A stretch of 64,000 nucleotides of DNA from Toxorhynchites rutilus septentrionalis. Lineage: Eukaryota; Arthropoda; Insecta; Diptera; Culicidae. Within the stretch, counting starts at the first letter, position 1; every line of letters begins with the position of its first letter. The translations under genes were made by a program, and so were the position numbers. Below, piece by piece: positions 21,100 through 33,013 of the stretch. The notes under the pieces were generated by a model. It worked only from the letters and a program-made list of their open reading frames with translations, was not told the origin of the DNA and did not search any database. Location of the stretch: the NCBI RefSeq assembly GCF_029784135.1, contig NC_073746.1:105152661-105216660 (forward strand), written 5' to 3'.

Positions 21100-21942
21100 T
21101 TTCGATTTATCGTTTCACATATCTAGCATATCTTGTTCCACCTGTTTGATGTATGTAGTGTCTCCTGTAAAAGCAACGTGATTTTCGCAGCCAAAATTTG
21201 GAGAGTTGAGTGAGTTGTCAGAATTTTTCTCCTCAAGGTCGCCCAACTCAGGTTCGTTCTGGTAATAACATTTTTGAAAGAAATTTCGGAGAAGCGAGAA
21301 ACAAATTAAACGAAGTATTCTGAAGAAAATCTTATTCTTGTGCCAATGATCTCATCTACAGCTTGTGCACTGTGACAACTATCAAGGTTGAAAGCATTTA
21401 TATCGATAGCTCTGATACACGCTGGTACACAGTTTTCTCGGAAACTAAAGCATGTTTAAACCCTTATATCACCTCTGCTTGTTATTTGCCAACTTTAACA
21501 CATTTATTGAATGAAACCAAACACCACTCGGAAAGACGTATCCAACAAATTTTCAACAAGCCCGACAAGAAAATAGGGACAGTATTCACTGTCTAAATTA
21601 AGCTAGAGCTCAACAAAATTGTTGGTCCATATCGAGCTACATCCATGAGACAGCGAGAACATAATTACGAAACATCATTAAATTTTCATCAAAAGTTTCC
21701 CCCGCAGGGCTGATCTCATTACGCGAAGCAGAGCACTCAACTTTACGCTGTCTGGAGCATTCGCGTTGTTGCACTGCCGCGTGAACTCGCCAAAACCAAT
21801 GAATCAACGACCGCATCTACCCCTGCGCAGTGATGCTGGAGAAATTTGGCTAACTGAATTAAACCCATCAACCATATCACCATCGTTACGGTTTGTACCT
21901 CTCAAACAGAGTTGCCACCATATTTACTTCGGGGGTCGTTTG
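21100..21942. other. No gene recognised
   Basis: Two 77-codon ORFs (21363-21596 and 21766-21999, both +) have no recognisable domain. The second runs into repeat R6, so it is unlikely to be a gene. Confidence 0.4.
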
Positions 21943-22196
21943 GAAGACCTCCCCGGGGAAGCATTGATTTCGCCTGGCAAAAAAATCGCCCGAAATTAAT
22001 TTGATTATTTCAATATTCATTACGTTGACAATGTTGACACAGTGAACCAGCGAGAAAACACTTGATGCGCATTCAGGGACGCAATTGGAAGTGAATCGAT
22101 GTTGGATGGATGGTTCAGATGTATCGGATCAATTCACTGTAGGTTTTCGGAAAAATTAAAAAATGACACACATCATGTTCACGGTAATTTACCCAT
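21943..22196 (+). repeat. Repeat R6, copy 2
   Basis: Direct copy of 11608-11864 with few differences (for example GGGGAAGC for GGGGACGC). Together they show a dispersed family of about 255 bp. Confidence 0.8.
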
Positions 22197-22199
22197 AGT

Positions 22200-23180
22200 A
22201 TTGAATTCTTTTCCATATAGGCCGAAGGAATCATGTTTCAAGTTACCATCACAATATTTTGGTCAAGAAGTGATATGAAGCCAATAAAATTACTATCATA
22301 CCAAAACTAACAAAGCGTCCCAATTGTATCGAGTTACATCCAATGGAATGGTATCAAACTCTGATGACATCCGGAAAACAGCAAGGGATTCAAAATACCA
22401 ACAAATTTCAAACGAAGAATTAGGATCATAGCTGACAGCTTATATAAATCCTAATAACTAGAGTGGCGCTCATAGTTCAAGAATGATATCAAAAAGAGAT
22501 CAACGCAACCAAGAGTTTATTTTCACAAAATTTAGTTTCAAAACGAAGTAGCAATGTTCCGTTATAACAAAATTCACTCCATCTCAGGCAACTAATTGAA
22601 TATAGAAAATAAACTGTGAATTGTATCAATTAATTATCCTTTCGAAAATCATTCCTTTAAACCAACATTTACCAGTCGTATAAATCTCATTAAAATAGCC
22701 GAAAACTGCTATCTTTATACAGCCACCGTAATTCCGGAAAATACAGTTTCCATGTTCCGTATGCTGATAATGAACTGAGAGACAGAAGTATATTTGCCAA
22801 CGGGCATCAACCCGCAACACCCGGCAAAACTGCTGCTGGCGCTGTCGCCAATGCTGCTGCTGCTGTTGGTTCTGGTTCTGATAATGATGGTCTCGTTTGT
22901 TGTTAATTTTATTCTGGGCTATCCCGACATCCTCTACCCGGAAAGTGCGGGGCAAACAAAACTTTTGTAGGAGCCAGCGATAAATAGTTTAGCGTAGCGA
23001 AACAACGGACCAACTTCTCCGCGCGACAATAGTTTTAGTTTCAACAGGACTCGGCCTCGGGCGGACTTGATAAGGCATTATTTCCCTCTCTGTCGCTCCT
23101 CTAAAGGGGCGGAAGTTTTCTGTGTGTTTTTGTCGTGATAATAAATCCATTTTCCGGTGTAACATTTGATAATGATTTTC
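22200..23180. other. Apparently single-copy island, no gene
   Basis: More balanced in base composition than the flanks, with no similarity to other parts of the window. A run of GCTGCT words lies near 22840-22870. ORFs on the minus strand are short and low-complexity. It could be intronic or regulatory host DNA. Confidence 0.35.
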
Positions 23181-23270
23181 TGTGGAAAAAATGAAGAAGA
23201 ACACGTTCAATTCGACTCAGTTTTTTGTACATTCTATGGTAGGTCATCACAATGCATTGGATGGTTTACA

Positions 23271-23361
23271 CTTCTTCTTCTTCTTCTTCAATGGCACTAA
23301 CGTTCCTAGAGGAACTTCGCCGTCTCAACGTAGTATTACTTGCGTCATTTTTATTAGTACT
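23271..23361 (+). repeat. TTCTTCTTCAATGGCACTAA repeat, truncated
   Basis: Shares its start and the 'cgtagtattacttgcgtcatttttattagtac' block with 16941-17030. It is cut where the palindromic element starts. Confidence 0.65.
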
Positions 23362-24600
23362 TTTTTTGCTCTAACTTTTATATTTCGAATTCTACATACA
23401 AACTGTCTTCGGAGGACTTTTAGCGCCTACTAATAGAAACATTTTGCGATGCAAAACTTGTCAATATCTCAACTTCACTCAAAGTTATTGATATTTTTCT
23501 CTAGAAAATACGCTCTTTTCAATTGCTTGCCGTTCTTTCTGGGGCAAACATAAAAAATATTTGTTGACGGAATTTGAAAGAACAAATTTCACTCTGTATA
23601 ATATGTGATTTTCAAAACTATGTTGTTTTTCGTGTTTGAGTAAATTAAAATTGAAATCATGAGTTTTCGGGTAAAAAAACCATCAATAACTTTGAGTAGG
23701 ATTAAGATATTGACAAGTTCTGCATCGCAAAATGTTGGTCTCAATAAGCTTTAAAAGTCGTACGAAGACAGTTTTGATGTAGAATTTGAAATGTAGAAGT
23801 TAGTGAAAAAAAACCTCGCTTTTTCATGGTCACCCTAATGCAACTCAAGAAAAAAATGCGCTAAATCGATTATATTAAAAGATAGGAAAAAGATTTGTTT
23901 TACAAAGTTATTTAAAATAATTGGGGCTACAATATGGTCGAACTATATTCATCTCTATCCATAAATATAAGAAAGTTAGATTTTTCATTTAATCGACAAT
24001 GTTGGTCACCCTATTTTTGATAACATAAGCGCTCCATCATAAGTAACAACTTTGTCGAAGACAGTTTTTGTCCAAAGAATAAATATCTCCCACAAATTTG
24101 TTTTTCAACTAAGTTTCATTAGGATAACCATGAAAAAAACGGTTTTTTACTCAAACTTTTATATTTAAAATTCTACATCAAAATTTTCTTCGTACGACTT
24201 TTAGAGCTTATCAATACCAACATTTTGCGATGCAGAATTTGCCAATATCTGAATCCTGCTCAAAGTTATTGATAGGTTTTCACCCAAAAACTCATGATTT
24301 CAATTTTAATTTACTCAAACACGAAAAATAAAATATCCTTGAAAATCACATATTATATAGAGCGAAATTTGTTCTTCCAAATTCCGTCAACAAACATTGT
24401 TATGTTTGCCCCAGAAATAATGACAAACAATTGAAGAGAGCATATTTTTTGGAGAAAAATGAAGTTGAGATATTGACAAGTTTTGCATCGCAAAATGTTT
24501 GTATTAGTAGGCTCTAAAAGTCCTCCGAAGACAATTTGTATGTGGAATTCGAAATATAAAAGTTAGAGCAAAAAAAACAGTTTTTTTCATGGTGACCCTA
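23362..24600. repeat. Long palindromic repeat
   Basis: The left arm (about 23366-23826) is repeated in reverse at about 24144-24580, around a spacer of about 320 bp. For example TTTTATATTTCGAATTC near 23373-23390 is found reversed near 24546-24562. 'aacattttgcgatgcaaaac' type words occur four times, so each arm also contains a smaller inverted pair. 'ggtcaccctaat' ends the arms. There is no coding function. Confidence 0.75.
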
Positions 24601-24800
24601 ACGTAACTTAGAAAATAGGCGCTATATCGATTATATTAAATGATTTAAAAAAGCTTTGTTGTACAACACGACAGTTTTGGTCACCCTATTTTTGATAACA
24701 TGAAAATTAGCGCTCTATTATATGTAACAACTTTGTTGAAGACAGTTTTTGTCTAGAGAATAACTGTCGAGCTCTTAATGCTAATTTCCACTTAAATGCA
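24600..24800. repeat. Direct repeat of palindrome spacer sequence
   Basis: The words TTTTTGATAACAT, 'taacaactttgt(c/t)gaagacagtttttgtc' and 'agagaataa(c/a)t' repeat those at 24010-24090 in the same order. Confidence 0.6.
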
Positions 24801-24817
24801 TCTCCTGGACCATTGTG

Positions 24818-25440
24818 CAATGAAGGCCAACAAAGAGAAAATTCGGCACATTTTACACTTTTGTTTTTATTAATACTAAAATGCAAACCAGTCCGCTGAA
24901 ATTACGTTTGGTGTGAATGGTGTCGATACTGCAACAGTAATATACGTGCAACTTAATTCATTTTTCAATATTTTTAATTTTTTCTATTTTAAAAAAAAAT
25001 CATTGCAATATACTAAATTGAGATCTCTACTGCCAAGAAATGGACCGTTTGAAGCTAGCGATTGTCCAGAAACGTTCAAAACTGGCTAACAGAAAAGGTT
25101 TTGTGTTCCATCAGGACAACGCAAGGCCACAGATTAGGATGTTTTTTTTTGCATCCACAATATAGTCCGGACCCGGCACCAAACGATTACCACCTTTTCC
25201 TAGCATTGCAAAAATTCCGGAGTGATAAGAAAATGGGATGAAGAGAATATTGTAAAAATCTATTGCTAGAGTTTATCGCCAATAAAGACCAAGAGAAGCT
25301 ACCTTTGAATAGCAACAAATGTTGCAACAAAATGGTGCATATTTAACCTAAATCGGGCAATCCGAAGCATATTAAAAATATTTTTTGAATTTCACCCAAA
25401 AATAATGGATTACTTTTTCTTCAACCTAATATCATTGACA
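24818..25440 (+). pseudogene. DD34D mariner transposase relic
   Basis: Heavily broken mariner. The start region (near 24820) reads TKRKFGTF-like in one frame, and MKANKEKIRHILHF-like sequence in another, as in the N-terminal end of mariner transposases. The C-terminal part (25040-25340) is clearer: VFHQDNARPQ, then YSPDPAPNDYHLFLALQKF, ending near AYLT-like residues. QDN and NDYHLF hold the second and third catalytic aspartates. The middle, with the first aspartate, is deleted. Stops and frameshifts are numerous, so the copy is old. It belongs to the same broad group as the mariner at 52775, but is more diverged. Terminal repeats were not identified. Confidence 0.7.
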
Positions 25441-25458
25441 TTGCGATTCCAATCATAA

Positions 25459-25745
25459 AGGGTGTACCGTTTAAAATCCGCAGACACACAAATTGACACT
25501 TTTGATCTATTGAGTAAAATGAATTGAAAGTTTGCGTAAACAGAGTTTGATGTGTATTGCTATGTGTAACTCACAGAGTGTAGTTGGTTTCATCAGGTAC
25601 GGAAAAGTTTTCAAAATGGTGACGAATGAACAGTGAGTGCGCGAAAAAGTGTTGCACGAGTACTTCGAGAATAAGGATCAGTCTCATCGTGTTGCAAGCG
25701 CCGCCGCGTGCGTTAGGCCTCGCACAAATATAGACTGTCAACCGT
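25459..25745 (+). pseudogene. ITm (DD37-type) transposon 5' fragment
   Basis: Starts with a terminal-repeat-like sequence, AAGGGTGTACCGTTTAAAAT, and about 155 bp later an ATG opens with MVTNEQ, then (after a stop) VREKVLHEYFENKDQSHRVA. This resembles the N-terminal helix of Tc1-mariner-related transposases of mosquitoes ('KREKVLQEYFENKDKTHRQ' type). The element is cut after about 45 codons. The 'AAGGGTGT' start is like that of the DD37E mariner at 40319. The exact family is uncertain. Confidence 0.5.
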
Positions 25746-27773
25746 CAATAGGTAAGGAAGAAGAAAAGACTAAAAGAATTCAATATGCAATAACATAAAA
25801 AATTGTCAAAAGCCACGCTACTCATAAGTTGGATTAAAAGTATAGTGAATTTGATGTTCTCAAATCTTATCCTAAAATATATAGTTTACAGTCAGGTATG
25901 CGTCATTTAAATGTTATTTACAATAAAACCTGTAGAGAATAAAAATTGAAATCAACCGGTATAAAAGGATAACTCAAAATCAATAGATACGTCAGGATCC
26001 TCATGGTACAAATGGCTCAGGAACGAGACATAAAAGGAGTAAGTCGAAACTCATAACTTGTCGAGAACCGAGTATAAGGGTGGAAGGGGAATAGTAAATG
26101 TAAATGATAATTTATCTATAAGTCAATGAACAAAATAAAAATGAATTGTATTTTAGAGAATTTTTATTCGTATAATACAAACGGATCAAAAACACAGAAT
26201 ATTCTTCTTTATCTTGTTGGTTGCGGACGCAACACATCATGCCATCGGAAAAGAAATGGGAATCGCGAATTCCACGGTTTTTAGTATCATGTTGATCGGA
26301 ATCGAAAATCCGGAAAAAAAGCCGTAATGTCAACGAGAACAATCACAAACACGTTTTTTCCGGCTAAAAATAAATTAAAATTATCAAATATCAAATCTGT
26401 AGCGCAACGCGTATTTGAAAAACAAAATGATTAGCTAGATGTTTCCCTCTTTAAAACCTTTTTTCGTGGGGAGCATGTTTTGATAAGACCTACGACAAGA
26501 GCGCTATATGGGCCACTCGAGAGGTGATAGAAATTGTTTTGTTTAGGTCTAGCCCTTTATCACGCATGGAATGAACGCGATGGGCATAGAAGGAAGAAAA
26601 AAAGTTGATGGGTCTGAGCCTAGGGGCACGGACGAAATCTTGACATAGGACTGTTATTGTGTGTAGTAATTGCATTTATATTGAGTTTTTCGTTGTTCAA
26701 AATCTGTTTTTTTTTTCTTTTGATACACAAATGGATGCCCTGGAAAACCGATTCCTGTATATACTTATATCCTTTAAACGGGTTAGATGACATAACGTGG
26801 TAGAATTCGGTACCGCATTCTGTTCAAAAATGTACACAAAAATACCATTGAAGCCATTACTACCCTTTTCTTCTGTTTATTCAATCATGCAGAAGAGGAC
26901 AAAGAGTCATCATGTATCATCTTTAAACACAAGTCTTAATAGTTAGGACCTACATAAATATAAGCCTGAGTCCAATCAATCTATGAGTACAAAGAAATAT
27001 TATAGATAAAAATAGCATTATCTCCTTCGTTACCACGTTGTCCGAAACATTGTTTGTAATAACTTTATAGCCCTGTAAAATCGGGACTACTCAAGCTATC
27101 ATAATCTGATTTACGTGGGTATACCCTTTCATTCTTCTAAATCACCAGCCATTTAAAGCCATTCATTCACAAAACCAAACAACATACTGTATATTATAAC
27201 ATCCTGGACCATAATTACACAAATTGTTAGTAGTGAGACCTACACGATAAAAACATGAATTGAGCACAAATTAATTGGACAACATACTATATAATATAAA
27301 ATTAATGCCTATTATCGGTGTTTTGTCTCAACACAACAAAAAGTCGCTGACGATCGGACACTCAGATCGCAGCTTGCTCTGACTCGTCGAAGGACCACGG
27401 CGCACTTTCGCCGTGAAACAACACGAAATAATTCACCCTCAGCGGCACACAGCAGCACCAGCAGAGAAATTTTAGCGGCTAAAACACACCATTAACCGCT
27501 GCATAACACGATGCTGGCAAAAGGACGACAGGATCGAACACGTTCGTTGCTTGTTTGTCGGCCGGTGACTCACAAGACAACGGAAGATGGAAACTACGGT
27601 AGTCGCCCTGTTGGCCAGATTGAAATTCACTGCTGCTGTTTCACTGGGACACTTCTTCAAGAAAAGGCTGTTTTAATTTTCACTTATATAATTGATGTTG
27701 CTCTTCTAAAGGTCACAAACAGAATGAATAAAAACTTAATTCTACACATCCTTACAAACTAACAGAATAAAGG
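25746..27773. other. AT-rich, no gene recognised
   Basis: No protein or RNA gene is seen. A less AT-rich part at about 27330-27660 has no codon structure I can recognise. It may be host regulatory or 5' non-coding sequence. Confidence 0.35.
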
Positions 27774-28260
27774 CTAGGGGGTCTCCGTAGCCACATTGGT
27801 TGCGCGTTCGCTTAGTAAGCGATCGATCGTGAGTTCAAAACTCAGGACCCTCATTGACCATCTTTGTGTTGTTACAGAATAGCTTCGTCCACGCAACAAT
27901 CATCAGCGATGGAGATCGATCCACGGTCGAAATAAGATCGATTCATCCATACAACTGCTCTGCTCTGCAAGACACATCGGGTTACTGTTCTATAAATAAC
28001 TCAACAATGCTCAATCAACTGTCTCCGCTGTCCGGTGGTCCAACTGGATAATGGAAAAACAGACAGAATACTCTTACGCCTAAATGGCTACTGTGTGAAT
28101 GTACCATATGTTATGGTATTGAAGGAATACTGGCGAACGGCAACTGTGTAATGTGCTAATTATAGATATGATAACCATGTGACATGTACACGATTAAAAT
28201 TCGGCTCTGTTACAGCTGAAATGCTAATGAGCCTTAAATAAATAAATGGGATAAAAAAAA
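27774..28260 (+). mobile_element. Full-length tRNA-derived SINE
   Basis: A 487-bp element is flanked by a 13-bp target duplication, AACAGAATAAAGG, at 27761-27773 and 28261-28273. Its first about 75 bp look like a tRNA: TAGCCACATTGG is a degenerate A box, and GAGTTCAAAACTC is a B box with the flanking stem (27827-27845). These would act as a polymerase III promoter. A tRNA-unrelated body follows, then AATAAATAAATGGG and a run of A. SINEs are moved by the machinery of a partner LINE that recognises their tail. The clean duplication suggests a recent insertion. Confidence 0.85.
27776..27852 (+). other. tRNA-like head of the SINE (Pol III promoter)
   Basis: GGGGGTCTCCGTAGCC at the start pairs in part with GGACCCTC at the end, as in an acceptor stem. 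The A box and B box are at normal tRNA spacing. It is not a tRNA gene: the anticodon arm is degenerate and the sequence continues into a SINE body. Confidence 0.75.
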
Positions 28261-28274
28261 AACAGAATAAAGGA

Positions 28275-29640
28275 AAATAGAACTTAAAACTACACTTTCG
28301 TAGAGTGACCCCCCTATATAGAAATCATAGACATAGTCCTATGTAAAAAATGAAACAAAAATTATTTAGGAGGTGGCGTTGTGAAGGATAAGAACAGGTT
28401 TCCTTTACTGGTAATCAACAAATAGAAGGATGGAAACCATGGGATGAATTTTATGTGGCAAATAGGCAGGCAGATAACCGTTGCGGTTTCGGTCATCCGA
28501 GTAGAAAAAGGAGATCTTTTCTCTCCCTTCTAATTTTAAGCTTGAGTAAAAATTAGTGTATATATAGTCCGGATTCTTACTCAATAAGTTAATTAATTAG
28601 GTTAGATAAACCAAAAGGTTCATGATAGCAAGGAAATAAACAGTTCAAGTTCGGAAACAAACCAGGACGAATTTATTTCTTTAAATCAAGTAAACCATCA
28701 GGATCAAGTCAGCCGAGTCATATTCTGATGTCTAATGTATCAATTGTCTTATTTTTGTCTTCTTCTCCCATATTTATTTGTTCCAGCAAAATGATTAAAA
28801 AAAAACTCCTACATAAACGCTTTCGCAGGCTCACAATTTTTCATTAGCACACTGCCATTAGATACGTCACTATGTTTATCTTTACTCTGTTCGCTGGAAG
28901 TTAATATCGGAGACAATCAAAACAGTAAACTTTGCCACCTCATGGCAATAAGATTTCCTTACGCTTGATGTGATTTATCTCGGACGTACAGAAAACCGTT
29001 AACTTTTCACATGGGTCCGAGCGTCCGACGAAATGGTTGATCTCGTCTTTCCGTGACATTTTCCGGTCTGCTACTAGAATTTCAATTAGTTTATGCCGCT
29101 CTCCACCAAGGGAGTGGGAGTGGAGTGGAAGTTTTGTGATGTCAAAAAAGTTTGGCAAAGGTTCACCATTTCAGTTTCAGCACCCCCCCGGTCCAAGCTA
29201 ACGTGGGTTTGGTTTGCATTTGTAGAAGGGAAGTAAGTTGAGTGGAAATTGATTTGCAGCAGATGATTTCAACCGAATCCAATTAATTTTACCTTTTTAA
29301 TGTAACCTTTCGATTAGAAGAGCAACAGTTCGGAAATCATGCAGTGATGTTTCATGGCGAACAATGGTGATGATGGTGTAACTTCCATTTCCATGGACTT
29401 CCATGGAAGGACAATATTGAGAATGATACGAAACAAATTCCTGAAAAATTTGATTCATTAATTCGTTTTCGTTTCAAAGTATGACGATTTGCTGGGATTT
29501 TAGAGAAATTATAAATTGTCATCTTGGATCGTATTCGTTTGTTTTTTTAATGTACAACTAGTTCTATCAGATTTATTCCCTGCACTAATAAAACTTCAAC
29601 ACCAATGTTTAATTGACAAATATTCATCAGGGAGATTTTC
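28275..29640. other. Apparently single-copy DNA
   Basis: No gene is recognised. Part of it (28850-29400) has balanced composition, no internal repetition and no similarity to other parts of the window, which suggests host intergenic or intronic DNA. Confidence 0.35.
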
Positions 29641-29800
29641 GAGGGTAAAAAAACAAAGTTTTGAGCGCTAGGGTGCTTAGGAGTGCCTCAACCCCCAAAT
29701 CATGTCCGATTGAGCAGAAATTTTGTACAGGTCATTTTTTGGGCCAATAATATGAATATGAACATGATCGGTTTTTGAAATTTGACATGGCCTTTTTCGC
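29641..29800. repeat. Fragment of repeat R8-like family
   Basis: The words AAAGTTTTGAGCG, 'ctcaacccccaaatcatgtccgattgagcag' and 'atttgacatggcc' correspond, reversed, to the block at 42640-42760. Confidence 0.6.
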
Positions 29801-30890
29801 AGCCTTCCTAATATACACATAATCTGAGTAATCAACAGATAAACACATTCAATATTTAATGAATGGGTTTCCGACTAGATAACTTGTCAGCGAAATTAAT
29901 TTTCGAAATGGGCCACATAAAAGTTGCTGCTTTTCTCACTCGGCATATTAATAATAGAAGAATGAATTTTCCTACTGAGCTTTGTTATAAATAGAAATCA
30001 TAATGGGATCTTCCAAGCGAATAAGAAAGTTTGAAATTTGTATTTAATTATTAACTTAAGCATTCCAAATTATTGGCTCAGTAATACTCCCACACAACGG
30101 TCACCGTTTCAAGGAATGCTAGCCTCGCTCCAAGCACACCAGTTGGACCTATTGGAAACGACAGTGAAAGGCATTCCTACGTGACGTAAAACAGCGTCCC
30201 ATTATTCATCACACATAGCTTCGGCCAAATACCCCCATGAATTCAGGGGCTAAAATTTTGCAAATTTTACACCTGCTCAAAAAATTATTACGGTCGGCTT
30301 TTCCGCCCATTCATGTGGGGGGCCTTGAGGAGGTTTGATCTCTGCTGTGGAAGGTGTCACACACGGGAACCACGTTCAAGCGTGGGTTGCCATAACGGAC
30401 AGGGATGAAGACAAAACATTTTCAACAGGGTTTTGATTCCGAATCGGTGCTCCATCTCCTCCCCCAGGTACTATATTTTCTTTTGCATCATTTTATTTGT
30501 AGGGAAGATTTTGAGGAATAACGTTCATGACAGGCATTTGCAATGAAAACTGAAGCTTGAAATGTGTAAAAGTGTGTAATCTCGTACCCCTTATCAGGCA
30601 CATTACCGATCGAACGGATTTCGTCTTCTTCTATGATTTTACATAAAATCTCATACTTTTGACAACTTATTGATAAATTATAGAATTAGTTTGTTAAATT
30701 TATTTATGGTTCGTCCGATTACTACATTTTTCGATCGCTGCAGGATGGCCTGGTTGGCCAGCACTTCTCCAATTTTGATGAAGCAGAATAAAGCATTAAT
30801 TTTAAGAAAACACGAAGAAACCTACCGATACTCCTAATATTAATTACTCTTTTTCTTTCCAATGTTTCTCCCATTTTGTTTTACATGATT
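29801..30890. other. Apparently single-copy DNA, no gene
   Basis: No recognisable ORF. The stretch 30060-30480 is more GC-rich than its surroundings and free of repeats. Confidence 0.35.
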
Positions 30891-31100
30891 GATCACGGAG
30901 TATTCTAGTCTAGAAATTTGAAAAAATCAAATTTTTTCTTCTTCGTATTTCTGTAGTTTAGGCGCTCTAGAATATACCCTTGAATGAACTTATCAAAAAT
31001 TCTTTTATTCACCGAGTTAGAGCCATTCTTGTGATGCGGTATCTAACCTGGTACGGCCATAACAATGAACTTCAAACGCGTTTTTCTCGAAACTAGTTTT

Positions 31101-32220
31101 TTGAAGTAGGACTACGTCTTTCATTTCTGTACCGGGGTGTAAGTTCAAAGTTTCGAAAGCGAAAGAGTGACGCTGGACTGCAAGGTTTTGAACGTTAATA
31201 CCTCTTTACCGGCTGAATGGAGTAGTACAATAATCACTTCATCCGAACGATAAAATGTCAACGAGTTATATGATTGTCACTTATTGGTCCAAAAAATCGT
31301 TTCAATAGCTTAAAAATTGCTTCGAAAGCAAGCTATTGAAATCATCATTGCTCATTGATGATGATTGGTGATCGCAATGTGTTCCCAAACACGGACGCAA
31401 AATCTAGGCACCTGGAGAAACCGTCATAGCGAATACATGCAAGCTGTGATCTCTTCTGCTCGCTTGCATTAGTATTTGGGAAACCATAGCGGACACAGGC
31501 AAGGCGTGAGTACTTTTACCCGCATCAGTTTCTGTTCTGCTTCCGCATAGAACAGTCGTGAAAATATGTTTGCGTGTGAATGCCTCCGAGCGTAGGAGTA
31601 TTCGCACCCATTTACGCATTCGACCTGGTGTTCCCGTGATGCAATCCAAGAGCATCAGTTTATGTTCTGCTTTCGCATGGAATAGACATGAAAGATTTGT
31701 TTGCTTGTGAATGCATCCGAGCGAAAGAAATATTCGCACCCATTTACGCATTCGACTTAGTGTTCCCGTGATGCAATCCAATAGCATCAGTGTTCTGTTT
31801 TCGCATGGAACAGTCATGAAAAATTGCCACAAGGTTATATAGACTTTATTTCGTTTTCACCGTGAAATGGCACCCTCCGTTTCTATTCTGCGCATGGATT
31901 GATCATGAAAAATCTCGTGTTATTCTCACGAATCACATATCAAACATCTTCAGTTGCTTTTACAAGGCCACTCAAATTTCATCGGTTCGTTTCGGGAAAA
32001 CCAACAAGTTCGAAACAGTTGAATTTTATGTTAATAACAATTCCATACTTATACTCATACTCCCACACACTAAAAAGAAAAACTTTCAGCAATCTTTCAA
32101 AATATACATTCATTCATTAATTAAGAATTTATTCAGATGCAATTTCAAATAAATGATTACCGAGCCAACGGTAGTCCAACGTCTACCTTGCGGTAATATC
32201 ACAGATATAACTCACTTCTT
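31101..32220 (+). mobile_element. Family F element with 5-bp target duplication
   Basis: Flanked by GTTTT at 31096-31100 and 32221-32225. The related repeat at about 20720-20745 (minus strand ACTAGTTTTCAAACTGGCG) has only one GTTTT and shows the empty site. The head reads TTGAAGTAGGACTACGTC and the tail GTAGTCCAACGTCTACC, TTGCGGTAATATCACAG, ATAACTCACTTC. The inside holds an R3 block (31140-31400) and a 130-bp tandem repeat. There is no ORF of note and no obvious long TIR; GAAGT at the start is repeated in reverse near the end. Related members are at 46420-50014 and 53997-55725. Confidence 0.75.
31430..31830 (+). repeat. About 130-bp tandem repeat inside the family F element
   Basis: GCATCAGT occurs at 31522, 31652 and 31784 (periods 130 and 132). 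Each unit holds 'gttctgctttcgcatggaacag', 'gtgaatgcatccgagcg' and 'cacccatttacgcattcgac'. A minus-strand ORF of 142 codons runs through it but merely reflects the repeat. Confidence 0.8.
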
Positions 32221-32744
32221 GTTTTCAAACTGACGTACACCATATCTCAAGTTCTACTGAACCAATCCATGTTGTATTTATATGGATACAATCTGCAGGC
32301 ATCTCTCTATCGTATGAATTTCTAAAAAATGGTACTTTTGAAATTTCACTATTTTTAAAAAATCGGAAAACGTGAGAAAAAACGTTTTAAACCGAATTTA
32401 GTTTTTCCATCTACCGCCATTTCGTCAAAAAAGATGTTTTTGATTTGTCCGAGGTTCATGCGATAGCGGCATCTTTACTGATTCAGAATATGTTCGATTT
32501 TTGATAACCAGAAGGGCTGGAATCGTGTACGCCATGGCACAACTTTTTAATGAACCCCCTCACTTCATCAGCTCTTAACTAGTCTAGTTATGAATGTTTT
32601 TTTTCCGTTCAATTTTTGTTTTATTGTTCAAAGATAGATGAACAAATAGTGATATAATGGATAGTTGAAATATTCTTTGTTTTATTTTTACGGAACTCGA
32701 ATAAACATCCGAAATTCGTGTCTCTACACTAGAATACCCCCTTA

Positions 32745-33010
32745 TTTCATGTCTATATTTCATCTCGGGTAGCAGCGACTGTTTCTATAAATACTTCAGT
32801 TTCCATCAACAACTTCACTTCGGATAAGGAAAAGTTGAAATCTTCTCCGATCCGACGATAAACTCTTCGCTTCGTTGTGTTTCGTAAAGTTCAAACATTC
32901 ATTTGCTCTCATCCAACTAGAGGGTTGAAAAGCTGTGTGAACTCTATCAACTAGTCCAGCATCGTGTGTCCACTGGAAGGACGGGCCAAACCTTTTATAT
33001 CTTTCTGCCT
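32745..33010. other. Unassigned segment
   Basis: A 73-codon minus-strand ORF (32796-33017) has no motif I recognise. Nothing else is seen. Confidence 0.35.
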
Positions 33011-33013
33011 GGT

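Larger units (their letters stand above)
30898..32743. mobile_element. Repeat R4/R5 with terminal inverted repeats, interrupted
   Basis: The left end reads GGAGTATTCTAGTCTAGA and the right end, reversed, GGGGGTATTCTAGTGTAGAG, so the outer ends are inverted repeats. The left part (30898-31100) matches 20700-20890 reversed, and the right part (32221-32743) matches 9875-10383 reversed. Together they make an element of about 726 bp, split by the family F insertion at 31101-32220. Confidence 0.7.

Noticed and set aside
27776..27852. A tRNA gene
   Set aside because: A and B boxes are present but the anticodon arm is degenerate and the sequence continues into a SINE with its own target duplications.
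31404..31832. 142-codon minus-strand ORF as a repeat protein
   Set aside because: It follows the 130-bp tandem repeat, and the repeat drifts without preserving codons.
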